Assembly: GCA_013368325.1 (NCBI GenBank)
Contig: JAACJK010000111.1
Span: forward strand, 682,001-746,000
Length of the DNA stretch: 64,000 bases
From: Ephemerocybe angulata
Lineage: Eukaryota > Basidiomycota > Agaricomycetes > Agaricales > Psathyrellaceae
Direction: 5' to 3'
Shown: piece after piece, positions 12,226-24,113 of the stretch
How the letters are laid out: each line of letters starts with the position of its first letter
Position numbering within the stretch: the first letter of the stretch is position 1
Program-made: the position numbers and the translations under genes
The notes under the pieces: model-generated
Seen by the model: the letters and a program-made list of their open reading frames with translations, nothing else
The model's database searches: none
Told to the model about the DNA's origin: nothing

Positions 12226-13330
12226 CCGGGCTTCCAGCATCACATCTAGTCCTTTCGACCTGGAGCGAGGCGGCGTCACAGGTCGACCCATATTCATCTT
12301 TCCATAGGGATACTTGGCCTTCTTCTCCGGCGGTTTGAGGATCTGAAAGTACATATCACATCTGAATAAACACAGGTCCAACTACAGCCTGGGGCGCACG
12401 TACCTGGGAGGTACACAGGAATGTTTTGTCCGCACTCATCGTTGTCGAACTCGCTACAGTAATCCGGAGCTATCAAGAGTCTCTTAGCGAAGAGTTCGAA
12501 TCTGTTCTCAATGGCCTAAGCGCGCGCACTGGTCAGGCGATATGGACCCGCGACATACCTGATGCGTCCTGCAAACCAAGTCCATGTTGTGTTTTGAAGG
12601 AATCGGGATACCAGGTAATCAACGACCGCCCAATGATACCTTTGTACAGATCTGACCAAAGCAGGTCGCAGGAGAGACCTATAGGGGCGTCGTTCGGCAA
12701 ATTTACCAATCGTGAGGACAATTTGAACATACCGATATCAGGGACGTCCGTCGGCCGAGTCTCCGTATCTGTTCCATCGACCAGATATCGAGGCTCAGGT
12801 TGTAGCGACGTTTGCCTGCAGACGGAAAGACAGAAACATGTCAGCAAAGTGGCGCAACACAACAGTAAAGCGGTTGGGGCACCGACATTCATCGTCAAAC
12901 CCATAATCCTGTCGATACTGGCGCATTCGTGATTCGTCAGGGGATGAAGAAGTTTTTGGGATATTTGATTTCGTACGCAAGGTAGAGACAGTTGATTTCG
13001 AGCGATTGCTCTCCTCGCTCGACGCAGTCTGCGAGGAAGAGGTAGTTGGCTTCTGGAGGAGACCGGCCGTACTCGAAAAGTCGCAAAAGGGCCGTGGATA
13101 TCGCCTTTTGAGCCCGAGGAAGGGCAAAATGAGCAAAATCGCCTCACGCAACAGCACTGCAGATAAAGGAACACACCGCAAATCATAATTGGGGCTTCCA
13201 GCTCGAGAAGGATGGGCTGGTAAATGAAGATTTCCCGTGTCTTCCGGCGCACAGGTACATGATTTGGTATTCCTGAAGTTGAACAGGCTTTCCGGGTCTG
13301 TTGCCTCGCAGTGGAAGTAAATCTGTCAGC
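12226..13330 (-). pseudogene. Protein phosphatase 1 catalytic subunit (GLC7-type) pseudogene, introns retained
   Basis: Read on -, the pieces follow the order of PP1: GNRPGKPVQLQEYQIMYLC (13,310-13,250), REIFIYQPILLELEAP, then GDIHG after an intron at about 13,187-13,115. Next come [18 protein letters not shown] and YGFDDEC, then TRPTDVPD/GLSCDLLWSD across a second intron near 12,730-12,680. The end reads FAKRLLIAPDYCSEFDND (about 12,490-12,430) and [19 protein letters not shown] plus MGRPVTPPR (12,360-12,280). The GDIHG and NHE metal-site motifs are still readable. However, the frame shifts after GDIHG, a stop replaces part of the RGNHE loop, and the catalytic middle is missing or scrambled. 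Retained introns show it arose from a genomic copy, not a retrocopy. It lies between the arms of IR1. Confidence 0.88.
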
Positions 13331-13426
13331 ACAACCACCCATCTCGCCAGGCCAACACAGAGGACGACGCCGGGGATAGTGGGTTGGCTCCTGTATCTCC
13401 AGCAAGTACTTGCAGCGCTATCCTTC

Positions 13427-13690
13427 CAGTAACGGCTCAGGAGGGCCAGGGCTCTCGTTGAGCACCATTTCCAAAGCCCAAGGTTGAAAAAAGGATGAGT
13501 TAGGAGGGATATATTGGGATCGGTGAGGACCAGATGGTTCAGGTGAGCTGGATGGTGGAAGAGACAATAAGGCGGCAGTCTGCGTCCGGCGCGCTGGGCT
13601 CGTTTGTAGCTCCGACAGCTCCGATCCAACCACCGGCAACTCACTGAGAGACGCCGGCCCAGTCAAGCTGAGCTCTGGCGACTAAGCGCG
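13427..13690 (-). repeat. Diverged relative of the IR1 terminal unit
   Basis: On the - strand this carries the word GCCGGTG-TTGGATCGGAGCT, close to the GCCGGTGTTTGGATCAGAGC found twice in each IR1 arm (right arm near 17,580 and 19,315), followed by similar spacing. It looks like a third, older member of the same unit family, immediately 5' of the PP1 relic. Confidence 0.45.
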
Positions 13691-14029
13691 CGCTCATGCT
13701 CAGGCCTTGTGTGTTTCTCGGGCTGGAAATGTCGATGTAGCCCCAGTAAGAAAAATTTTTGATATCTTTCTGTATTTCTGGTCTCCCATCGCTTCAAACG
13801 CATCATCCTGTGGAATGCACAACGACTGCTTGCGAATGATATGCATACAGGTATTCTAGTATATACGTAGAATGAGATGGCGCTAATCGGTCTAAATACA
13901 TAAAGCCTGGATGTAAGAATGCTAATACTGAGGAGCTCTCACCTCTCTGTGCACCAGAGGTCATTAGGAATGCTGGAAAGCGCCTGTACGAACGCTTTCG
14001 TTGGCGGTGTCCAGAAATCCGCACGCCCA

Positions 14030-14170
14030 CTTACCAATTTGTCAAAACTGTCCAAGTTTCCCAAATTGCCACTGTCCAAACTGTCCAATATTCGAAATAG
14101 CCACTGTCCAAACTGTCCAAATCGCCCAAATCGCCACTGGGCAAATTGTCCAAATTGTCCAACGCGCCCC
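14030..14170. repeat. Minisatellite of CTGTCCAAA-type words
   Basis: About 130 bp consists of imperfect ~10-20 bp copies built from CCACTGTCCAAACTGTCCAA and related words (TTGCCC, ATCGCCC variants). Both strands stay open through it, giving Asn-Cys-Pro repeats on + and Gln-Phe-Gly repeats on -. These are a consequence of the repeat rather than evidence for a gene. Confidence 0.75.
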
Positions 14171-14660
14171 TGGAGAAGGAAAAGGGTCATCAGAATACTT
14201 TCGAACAGGTGGAAGGGTCGGAGCGCTGATGCATATGGATGGACGAACCCTCCAGAACGCGCAGGGGACTCGTCGAATCTACGTCTCCTTCCTTGAGCTT
14301 GAGAAGCTAATTTCAGAAACGGGAGTTAGTTCCACACCCTCGATAGTAGGAAACGGAACTCACACTGGGCCTTCTGGAAATACGGCGGCTGAGTGGATGA
14401 TCTCGGTACAGTCTCTCGGTACAATCTTCTCGCTGAGATGGTGTAAAGGGTAGGGGATGGATGATGTCGGCGCATTCCCGGAGGCGTACGAGGGTAGCCT
14501 GTTAAGTGGGGGGCATGACATATTTCCCTCGTAGCTTCAAAAGCAGCAGCCCATCACATTCAGCAGCAACAAGGTTCCGGGTCCGGTAGCGCCCGTATAG
14601 TAGGTATGGGTTGCGCAGAGTGCGATGCGCAGATGAAAGCTTGTTCATCCCGCTCGCAAC

Positions 14661-17268
14661 ATGAAAGCGTGCGCTGCAAGCATCCTCGCCATGCAGTGGT
14701 CGGCGGCGTCCATACCAGGAATGAGAATCATGTCGGAGTGGGAATTGGTCACAGATAAGCGTCTGTGTGAGAGATCATGGTTCACCGCAGTTACCTGGAA
14801 CCATATGGAACCTCACCCCCTACCTCCTCCAGACGAACCTAAGGCCCTGCCTTGGGCGCTACACTGCCTTTATCTCTACCAACAGTACTGTCAGCTGTCC
14901 GCCTTGCATCACCTGGCCGAACACGCGGGCGACACCGCCGTCAGCAACGGTGGGGCCTCATCGCATTCATCGGATAAGGCATACGCTGCGCTTGAAAAGA
15001 AGGATGTCCACATCACCGCAACCAAAGCCGTTGGGGACCTCAGGGACGTGGAGAGAATACTCAAAACTGTCTTTAAACCCGAAATCAAAGTATCCTCCGC
15101 CCTCAAACTATTTGCCACTGTTATCCTCCCATTCAAAATTAAACAAGTCAATTCGGCGGCCGAGACAGGTAAGCCTTTGCAGCCTATAAATCGGCCACGC
15201 TCAGGCCAAGCCACTGACGGGCGGTCTACTCAGCTCTGGCCAACCAAACCGCAGCTCTGAAGCAGAGACGCCTGGTGAAGCAAGGCGTAATTAAGGCCAA
15301 AGATGCCAGAGAATTGTGGTTTGTGGTTGTAGGTGCGTTGATGCTGTGAGCCCAAGTTTGGAATATACCTTGACAATTCCTGGACACAGATGAGAAGGCG
15401 GTCGAAGAAGATATCCTTAAAATGTTCGACATCACGAAGGAGTTTCTAGCTGCACTACGAGCCACCGTCGATCCCAGGAAAAAGGCCGAATTTTGGCAAG
15501 CCCAGAGGTGGGGGCACCGTCAAACGGGAGATATCTCTTACCGATACCGCTCCATGCAGACCGGGGAGCATACCTCGGTCGAAGTCAAGAAGTGGGGAAG
15601 GGACACAATCCACAAGTTATATCGAACGGTCCAGGAACGCCCCCATGTCTCTGAATGGCCTGCATATAAGGAGCTGTTTAGACGAATTGAGTACAAGAAA
15701 GCTAAGGTGCGCGTTCCTGTCGACTCACCTTCCCCTACGCCAACCTGAATGTTACTTTTATGTAGGGAAAGGAGAAGGTGAATGAGGAAAACGCGCCGGG
15801 GAAGTCGAATCGCGACAAACCTGGCTATGGTGAATTTGGCATCTCTGGTAATTTGCATCAGGTCCGCCTTCATGACTTCATGTGCTTAGGTCACCGCTGA
15901 CAATAGAGCAGCTGCTGGGCTACTCCCTCGAGCCCAAGGAGCATAGCCTTATCTCCCTGACAGACTACATGAAAGGCTGGATTGATCTAAGCCTTGTGCA
16001 GGGGACTCGGACGTCCCATAAATTGAGCTACCACTTGACATACTATGACTTCACCGACCGCGCCACCGATACTTCCATTGACTCCATTCTTGAAGGAGAC
16101 GAGGAGAGCGAAGCTGATGATAATGTGGAGGAAGACGAACACGGCGGATGGGGAGACCGCGGATGGGGAGATGGCGGTGGTGAAGCAGAGGTTGGTGAGG
16201 GTGATATTGGTGGCGACAGCCTCTACCCGGACGATGATTACGTCGGTGCCGCACCCACTGGTGACCAGAACGTCGGCGAAGGCCAAGGTCTCGGCCTTGC
16301 AACTTCCATAGTTCTTCTTGGACAATCTGACTACACTGGATGGAAACCGCCCAGGGACTATGACTATCTCAAGATTGGGACGAAGATTGGATATCACTTT
16401 TTCAAGTTCATGGACAAGCAAGTCTTGGCGGAAGAATCATTTTTTGAAATCGCGGAACCCCCAGCGGCGCACGTCTCTGGAAAAGATATACCTGTTTCAG
16501 GTGCGGGCCACCTAGCGTCCCATGCTGATCACCACCACAGTTCTTTTGAGATGAAGTTTACACGACTTCTTTTTAGCTTCCTCCATGGAATAGTCCATGT
16601 TGCGCTGCTCCATCTATTTATGTTGTTGAAGCCGGACTTCTACAACTCCGAGAACGAAGCCACACTTTTTGTAAATCGGTCCTTGTAAGTCGTCTCTAGT
16701 CTAAACTGCTCGTCAGCCTACATATAAATCCATCCTTGCAGACGCCAACAGCCACTCTTTCATGCTCCAATTACTGCTCCTATTCCCACTCGCCAAGGCC
16801 ACATCATGTACGGTTTCTTTGGCGCCCTCGCGGTCAAGGTTTTTTACCATCAAGAAAACTATGAAAAAGAGTTACAAGTGTATAGCGAATTGGAAGGTTG
16901 CCCCGGTATCCTTCCTCTCCTGGCAACAGGGGTTACTCCCAGTGGGCACCATTTCATCGTATTACCCACCGTCGGGAATTGCCTTGCTGAAATCACCGAC
17001 GAGGACGCGTAAGGATACCAAATTGAATGGCATGTTCCTTATGCTTACCTTTCTGCACAGTCACCAGATCTACGACAGAGCCCTCAAGCATCTCCACGCA
17101 AGAGGATATCATCATCATGACATTCACAGCGCAAACGTACTTCGGGATTCAAAGGGGCAGCTCTTTCTAATTGATTTTGGCGAAGTGGAGCGACCTTGCA
17201 GCTACGATGATTTTATGTGCTTTGACAAAAATTGGATGGAAAGACATGGTATCCAGCCCGAGGTCTGA
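14661..17268 (+). CDS. Kinase-fold protein with unknown N-terminal region; complete, 7 exons
   Basis: Exons 14661-15168, 15234-15332, 15390-15706, 15766-15847, 15907-16684, 16742-17008 and 17061-17268 sum to 2,259 nt (752 aa). All junctions are GT-AG and in phase. Residues 1-335 are an unrecognised, mostly helical, charged region. An acidic Gly/Glu/Asp-rich linker follows near residues 400-450. Then comes a hydrophobic segment (FSFLHGIVHVALLHLFMLL), and the C-terminal ~170 residues look like a protein kinase/APH-fold lobe. That lobe has the conserved LEGCPGI stretch, HHDIHSANVL (catalytic Asp near 704, Asn near 709) and LIDFGE (metal-binding Asp near 722). I see no clear glycine loop, so catalysis is uncertain. 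A shorter paralogue lies at 40.7-41.9 kb. The gene sits just inside the right arm of IR1, which begins 184 bp after the stop. Confidence 0.85.
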
Positions 17269-17451
17269 CTGCAGTGCTCACTGGCAAGCTCTCCTATTGA
17301 CACCACCTCTTGATTTTGTTTACATCTTTTGCCTAGTAAAAATCTATGTTATGTATGGTACAACGAAACCTTCTGTGCTCGTAATGAGACGAGGAGACAG
17401 TCGTCTGGCCAGGCCGTGAGGCACGATGAGAAGCACCCCTGCAGCAGTGGA

Positions 17452-19843
17452 ATGGAGGGTTTGCTGAAGCCTGAGGGTGTCAGGTCGTCGTCCTTGTGGT
17501 TGGCTCGAGAATCGGGGTCTCCAGGCAAGTGCTGGGCGCTTAAAAGGATGCACAGCCGGCGTTTCGGAATGTTGAGTCGCCGGTGTTTGGATCAGAGCTT
17601 TCAAGGCCACAAGTTCCAACTCTCTTCGTCCTTCATATAGAGTACTATCATCTCTTCTGTCTGGCAGGGTTTTTCAACAGATTCCCTCTACCGACGACTT
17701 CACTCTCTTCTCGTTTATGATTTCTGAGCTTGGGAAATGCTGCTAGGATGCGGTGAGTGACATGCCAATCTCGAGCTATCGCAGGAACTGAGCCTGGCTG
17801 GAGGGTGCCAGGAGACTTCTAGGCTGCATCTCGCGGATTATCGACTTGGGGAGTCCTGTCTCGAACGACGAGCAACACCGTCTGGAGCCTTGTAGCTCCC
17901 AACGTCTGGTTCATACCTAGCGTTTGAAGGGTGGGGGAGAGATTCACTCACTTCTGGCCCACCAGACCGATACTCATGGTTTCGGCTCTTCATCCAAGTC
18001 AATGGCCGTACTTCACAAGATGGGCGACACCGTTCCTACAAGGTGTGTGGATTCTCCGGCCCTTTCAATTCACATCTCATCCTTCGTTCAGCTTAGGGTC
18101 ACGAAAGCTCAGGACCACATTGCTCGATGCCCGTCTCTACGAGATATGGTCTCTGTGGTTCCTTCGACATACACTTCAAGGTCCGGTTAGCGTCTTTTAC
18201 CGAGGATGATGACGATGGCATCTCGACGTCCCTCCTTTTCCGGACCCGGCTCCTCGTTTACTGCAGGCCATTCCACAGCATCACCAGCTGCTCTCAACAA
18301 CTATTCTATTGGGCGCTTTGTTGGGATCTCCGTACGCAAGCCCTTCCCTCCAGGCCTTCGGTTCTCCCCAGTCACGCCAAACCATTCGAACAGCGTTCGC
18401 TGGCGTTCAAGATCGCCCACCTCTCCTCGAATTGGGTTACTCTCGACTACTTCAAAACTATCTTCGATTCCGGTATGCAAAGCCTCTCCTCCGGGCCTTC
18501 ATTTCCCCTGACGCACGTTCCGTCATCAGACTCCTCCAAAAACCGGCCGCTCGCCTGTCAAGATCGCCCTACTCTCGTCTAAGCACAAGTCGTTTCACCA
18601 ACGCCAGCCAGCGGCTGCCGACTACCTCACACCGTTCTTCAATCCCAGTACGCAAGCCCTTTCCTCTCGGCCTTCGATTCACCTCACTCACGCCAGAGCG
18701 CTCCAATAGTGTTCGCTCACCGATCGCCCTCCTCTCGTCTAATCGCCAAAAGCACCCAGCTGCTCTTGCCTGCATCACGCCGTCCGCAAAGCCTCTCCTC
18801 CGGGCCTTCGATTCATCTGACTCACGTTGCGTCGCCAGACCGCTCCAACAGCTTCGACATCGCCTTCCTGACTCAGCCCCTATACCCACCTTCCAGGTAT
18901 GTACCAGAATCCATCCTTCTCCATTTGATCGACCTTGCTGATAGTCCATCTGCAGATCGCCTCAACGTGGCCTCTTCTGGATGCATCCAGGATCTCTCCG
19001 ATTCACCCCTTGCTCATGGAGGCTCGCCTCATCCAACTTTGTTTGCTCGTTGCTTACCTTTAATTAGTTCATGTCATATCACCGTACTTGCGACCCTGTT
19101 TCTCCCGTACGTGAATCTATCGCTTTTGTTTCCCGATTCTCCACTCAGGTCAAAGTAGATTCCTTTGACATCCCCAGGATCGAGGATTCACGTCTATGTT
19201 CACAACGACCTACCCGATGACGACCTCTTCGACCCCGGTGCGCCGTATCTGAGTCTCCCATGCGCACGATACGCCAATGCAGCGCTGGGCGCCTAAGCAA
19301 TAGTCGGAAAGAGCCGGTGTTTGGATCAGAGCCCTCAGGCATACTGACCGCCTGGAGCTCGACGCTGAAGCGCCGGTGCTCTTCGTCCTCCATCCAATTC
19401 ATCTGACCAGTTTTCCTACACCGACGTCTGTTTTCTATCACACCCTTGGCCTGGGAGTGCTGGAAGAGAATATACGGTGAGAGTCCTGATCTCGAGCCAC
19501 GAATCCGTGTACTGAGCCTGGAATGACGGTCAGGAAGCCGTAGAACGTAGAGAGGTCCGACTGGCCACCTGCATGCTGCGCAACATGAGGTTTGGATTGT
19601 CAGCACTCGATACGCCAGCCGGGATTAACTCTTACCTAGCGCTGAAACCCGACGTTGCACTGACGTCGATCATGATCGTCCTGGCTAGGTATGTGGTCTT
19701 CTCTTCCCTTTTGAGTGCTTCTCAAGCTTCGTTTAGCGCCCGATACCCAGAACGGATCACCTCCAGATCCGTCGGAAGTCTCCAGGTGCGACGGCCTGAC
19801 TTTCTACTCCACAAATGATCGTCATGCTCTTTCGACAGGCGGC
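17452..19843 (+). repeat. Inverted repeat IR1, right arm (about 2.4 kb)
   Basis: This is the mirror image of 9,212-11,593, separated from it by 5.86 kb. Identity is complete in the central part (about 17,965-19,610) and lower at both ends: for example small insertions near 17,930 and 19,670, and substitutions near 17,975 and 19,790. The arm contains two diverged copies of a terminal unit (near 17,560-17,860 and 19,280-19,600) that share GCCGGTGTTTGGATCAGAGC and a CTGAGCCTGG word, plus the internal tandem units. No recognisable gene. Confidence 0.92.
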
Positions 19844-20365
19844 GGTGGGCGCTAATGAATCGGATGCGGGATGTCCAATGTGAGCGGTGGACTGCGGGTG
19901 AGTAAAATCGACCCCAATACGCACGATATCGTACTCACAATATCAGAGGCCAGCCATGCATAGCCGCAGCTCACTCACGTCCTCCGCCAGCATCCAGACC
20001 ATCGCAAGGCGCGTGGCCGATGTTGGATGGCGGTTGGCGAGCACTGAGCACACTGCAATCACGCGGGCGAAGCCGATTCGGCTCAGGACTGCATACGATG
20101 TAAGGAATAGGTGATAGATTGTTCAATAAGTGACAGTCTGCATTGGCATTGGGCTGACCTGATCGTTCGGATGATACAATTCAAGATGACGAGGTCAATT
20201 CCATGTTCAGACGCATTATTACTTGAACAATGTACATAATATAAGTGATAATGATACAATCGGAGAACCGCAGGCCACTGAGCAACTGGAAACAAGAAGG
20301 GCTGTCATTCTACCTCCACTCATCGTCCAAACCCTCGTGGCCTTCTTCGTGTCGTTTGGGTCGTC
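19844..20365. other. Intergenic, no gene seen
   Basis: Spacer between IR1 and the convergent end of the F-box gene. No coding frame or repeat of note was seen. Confidence 0.3.
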
Positions 20366-23100
20366 TTACTCGAAAGAAGTAGTCAATGTGCATCTTGAAC
20401 TTTCTGGTAGCGACGCGAAGTAACGTTTCACAGCTTCGAGATCAAACGATCGCCGGAGGCGAAAGAGCTCTAAGGTGCGAAGTTTTGGCAGAATGGGGCC
20501 CTGGTTGGAGGCGCTACCGACGAGAGGGAAAAGTTCGGCGGGATCGAAGTCCACGCTGTCCAAAGACAGATGTGAAACGGAAGGGAGAGCTGAAAGAAGC
20601 GCACGCCAATGGACGGTAGGAATGTTGAGGTTATGGAACTTGAGCGTTTCGATGGATTCGGTGGCCTTGCTTTGGAGAAGAAACCGATGGACATTTCCCG
20701 GGGCCAATGGACTGTATGACTCATACCATCCAGCGACTTGGAAATCCATTTCTTCCAGGAAGGGCGCTCGGATGTGAACGAGAAAATGGCCGTCGGATCC
20801 TTTCAAGGTCATCCTCTTAAGCCAAGGAAACAGGATGGGATGTCCCTGTATTTTAGCGCGCTCGACTTCGACCGCGGGAATCTGAGAGTCAGCAAAGTCG
20901 ACGGTGAGGTCCTTCAAGTTATGGCACTCGCTGAGGAGCTGCAATAATTGAGGACCTTCCCAATCCCACTTGATGGACAGCTCCGTAAGGTGGCGCGAAG
21001 TGTTGAGTGGGATCCGGAATGCGCCGTTTGCCGCCGTTGCGTCGCTCGGAAAGGCACAGCGTGACGGTAACTGGAGGTCTAAGGCCGTCAGAGGAGGTAG
21101 AAAACGGAAAGCGAACTCAGCGGAACTCTGAAATTCATCCCATTGGTTGGGATATGGGTTATCGAGGTCGATAGTCAGCGATCGAATCCCATCCCACGAG
21201 CGACCTTGGGTCGGCACCGGGTCGTACAACTTCATCAAGGTCGCCCATGCTCGGAGGGACTTCAGACTGCTGACGACTAAATCGAGGGTGTGGAGGGAGG
21301 GGCCTTCCGTCAAAAGTCTCAAGACGTAATTCGGTAGTTCCTGCAGGTGATTTTCATCGAAACATGCACCCATTCCGGATGAAAGGTCCAATCCCTTTTT
21401 CATACCGCCCGAGCGCCCGAGCCAGGCTACGACTCTCTCAAATGTATCAGCATCTTCTTTACCACCGTTCATAGCGCGTATGCAGTGGCACGGCAGCACC
21501 ACGATTGAAATGGCAGACCAGAGCTCCTTGTTGCAGAGTGCCGCTGTGCGCCATGCCTGACAGACCAAGGTTAGGTCGATCAATTCGCGCCTGGCATCGT
21601 AATCCTTAAAGCCATGGGAAACGACGAGGGATATGATTTCGCCAGTGATCTCGATTGGTAGTCGCCAGCCTGAGAGAGATGGTGCAGCCGCAGGATTCGA
21701 AATGGCCGCCGAGATGTACCTTGTTATCGCTTGGCTGGTCTTCGAAGAGTCTCCTATCGTCAAACGGATGCTTTTCAATCGCGTCGAGATGCCTATTCCA
21801 TCAGCCAAAGCGCTCGAAGTCGACACCGCATTGAGCAGAAGCCTAAGAAGGCGCAGATCCTTTTTCTTACTCTAAAGATTGTTGGCATCATTCTATGGAC
21901 CGTGGTTGTAGCGCTCACCTCTACGGGTTTCCCTTTCTCAACTAGTGTCTTCGTCACAACGTCGATAAGGCTGCTAGTCTCTTCGTGAAATAGGACCACT
22001 CTATCTTTCCCCATAACGAGGATGTCTTGCATCAGGTACTTCAAAAGGTCATGAGTGCCTAGGGGTTCATCTTCAAAGTATTAGTGAATCGACCTTTTGC
22101 ACGTCGAATAGGTCGAATCCCTCACCGACGTCCCTCAATACTTCGCTGATTCGCCTTCCAAAGGACCTGGTTCTTGGGATCCGGTTTTCTAACGCATAGA
22201 TGAAAAATTGGACCAAAAGTTCGATTTCGGCCCCTCGCTCTCTTGCAAAGAAACCCATGGCTCCCTAATAAATGGTCAGCGACGCCAGCGAAGATCAAAG
22301 GGATTTGACCAACAAGCAGCCTAATAAGAGCGTTTCCAAGCGTTCCTTTTTCAACACTGTGTGCTGTCTCGATGAGGTCGACCAGCTCGCAAAGGGTGAA
22401 GCGCAGTGTCACGACTACAACTGCGAGTGAGTCACAGGCGGTAAGCACTTTAAACAACTCACAGTGTTCGCAACCTAAGACGCCATTGCAGTATAACAAG
22501 CTGAGAAGCTCGGCGGAAAGCTGTCGGTTTTCGAGGCTCACATCTAGCGCGTCGTGAGCGGCTTGCAAAGCAGGATCGTTCACGATACACACCCTCGCAT
22601 TTGATAAACCCATTGCCGACGATGTGATCAAGGAGGGAATCGACCAAATCTGTTGAGCGCCTCGGTTCCAGAGTGCCTTTGTAATAACGGAAAATGTATC
22701 GGGAAAACTGCAGGGCGGCGAGCAAAGAGGCGCTGTTCTCGGGCTAGACGTATGCAGGTCTGGATGAGCGTGACACTCATACTGACTTCAACCAACGCGC
22801 TTACCGTTTCGATTTCGTCGACTAAGGTGTTTACGACTGTGCCAACGTTGTGTCGGAGCAATTTAGAGTCTTTGAGAAGGCGACATGCTTTATTAACTCC
22901 TTCTCTATCCTTCATACTCAAACCTTGAGAAGGTTCAGTGACAGACCCCAGCGAAAAGGTTAAGAAATTCCTAGCACCTATCCCAGCTGCGCAAGATGCC
23001 ATGAATTTTTTGAAAATGGCTCTTGCCTCAGCCGTCTGCTCGTCATGACTGCCTAGAATGACCTCTAGCTCTGAGCGCAACGAAACATTGAATGTGAGAT
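20366..23100 (-). CDS. Long F-box/LRR protein with an N-terminal helical region (at least 813 aa)
   Basis: Exons on - are about 23,100-22805, 22743-22593, 22543-22314, 22264-22126, 22058-21919 and 21871-20366. Each junction keeps phase and the last exon runs 502 codons. The F-box-like motif (LPIEITGEIISLVVSHG, then LTLVCQAWR) lies near residue 380. The C-terminal ~400 residues contain repeated leucine patterns (SLRAWATLM, LTALDLQLPS, LKDLTVDFAD) of an LRR substrate-binding region. The first ~310 residues are helical and unrecognised. An F-box normally docks Skp1 in SCF ubiquitin ligases. The last exon has no ATG at its start and splices in phase to the upstream exons, so I treat both halves as one gene. 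The first exon is uncertain: ATG at 23,149 would need an implausible 29-nt intron. The donor at 22,313 (GTTGGT) is weak. Confidence 0.72.
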
Positions 23101-23149
23101 ATCCTGGAGTGTATTACGCTAGGCGGACCCACCATTGTGAGGGTTTTGC

Positions 23150-24113
23150 ATTCTCCCTGGGACCTGGAAAGAGATATTAACACGCTCTGTTGAGTTGTTC
23201 GACGGAACTTGGGACTCTTGAAGCTACAAGTTTTTCCAAAGGCTTTCGCGATCTTATATATACGAGCCCGAACCTGAATGATTAGATGAGGATGATCAAT
23301 GAACCGGGTATGTGATCGGGATCACACACATTCGAGCTCCTTCGATGTTGGTTAAAATGTTCACAGGCCCAGTGAGAAGACCGTCTGCGCGGAGAGCCCG
23401 AGAACGGCTGAAGTAAATGTGACAGTCTGCCCTCACAGGCCCATGTCGGACCTGGGACAATATATAGCCTTTTCTCCATCTCTTCTCCCAAATCTATACT
23501 TGCTATTTCGAAGTTCTTACATGTATCTACTAATAAATATCATTTTCTAAGATCTAGAAGTTCTATTCGGCGGAGAGAGGTATGTTGGCGAGCGCCGACT
23601 CTGCTCGAGAACCGACGTAACATACGTCATCGGCGATAGCGCTTCGCAACAACTTCGCAAGTCGCGCTCTTTGATGCTGTCACTTCTCTCCCAAATCTCT
23701 CCCTCTCCCGTCATTTCAATCCCATCCTGCCGCAGTCGAATTCGCTCCTCCTCCTCCTCAAATTCTCCTTCTCGCTATGGCCGCTGGCGTACATCACTGA
23801 GTTTTGTCGATTCAGCCTTATCCCAACCTTATCCGAGTCACCATTCCTGCTGTCAGTATACATCTTTATTTACTCGACGTGCAGTGTTGCTTCGTTCGAC
23901 GCGCAGGCTCTGACGAAAGTCGCTATCAAATCGGGGAGGATTTGGAGCAACACTATGAACCACGGAACCGGACCAGCGGAGAGCGAACCCGGAGCTGCGG
24001 GCCGTCGATGTCGTTCGCCCCGTTGAATTCGGCGCTTAATTCACAACCACACATACTCGACGCCGCCAGCACTGGGAAACAAACTGCGCAAGCCTCGGGG
24101 TCAAGGTTGTAGG
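23150..24113. other. Intergenic, no clear gene
   Basis: This holds the presumed upstream region of the F-box gene (- strand) and unresolved sequence. A serine-rich open stretch at 23,671-23,913 (+) is low complexity and I do not treat it as a gene. Confidence 0.3.

Noticed and set aside
20366..21826. F-box exon as a separate gene starting at 21,826
   Set aside because: The position is a GTG, not ATG, and the frame continues upstream through consistent splice sites into further exons.
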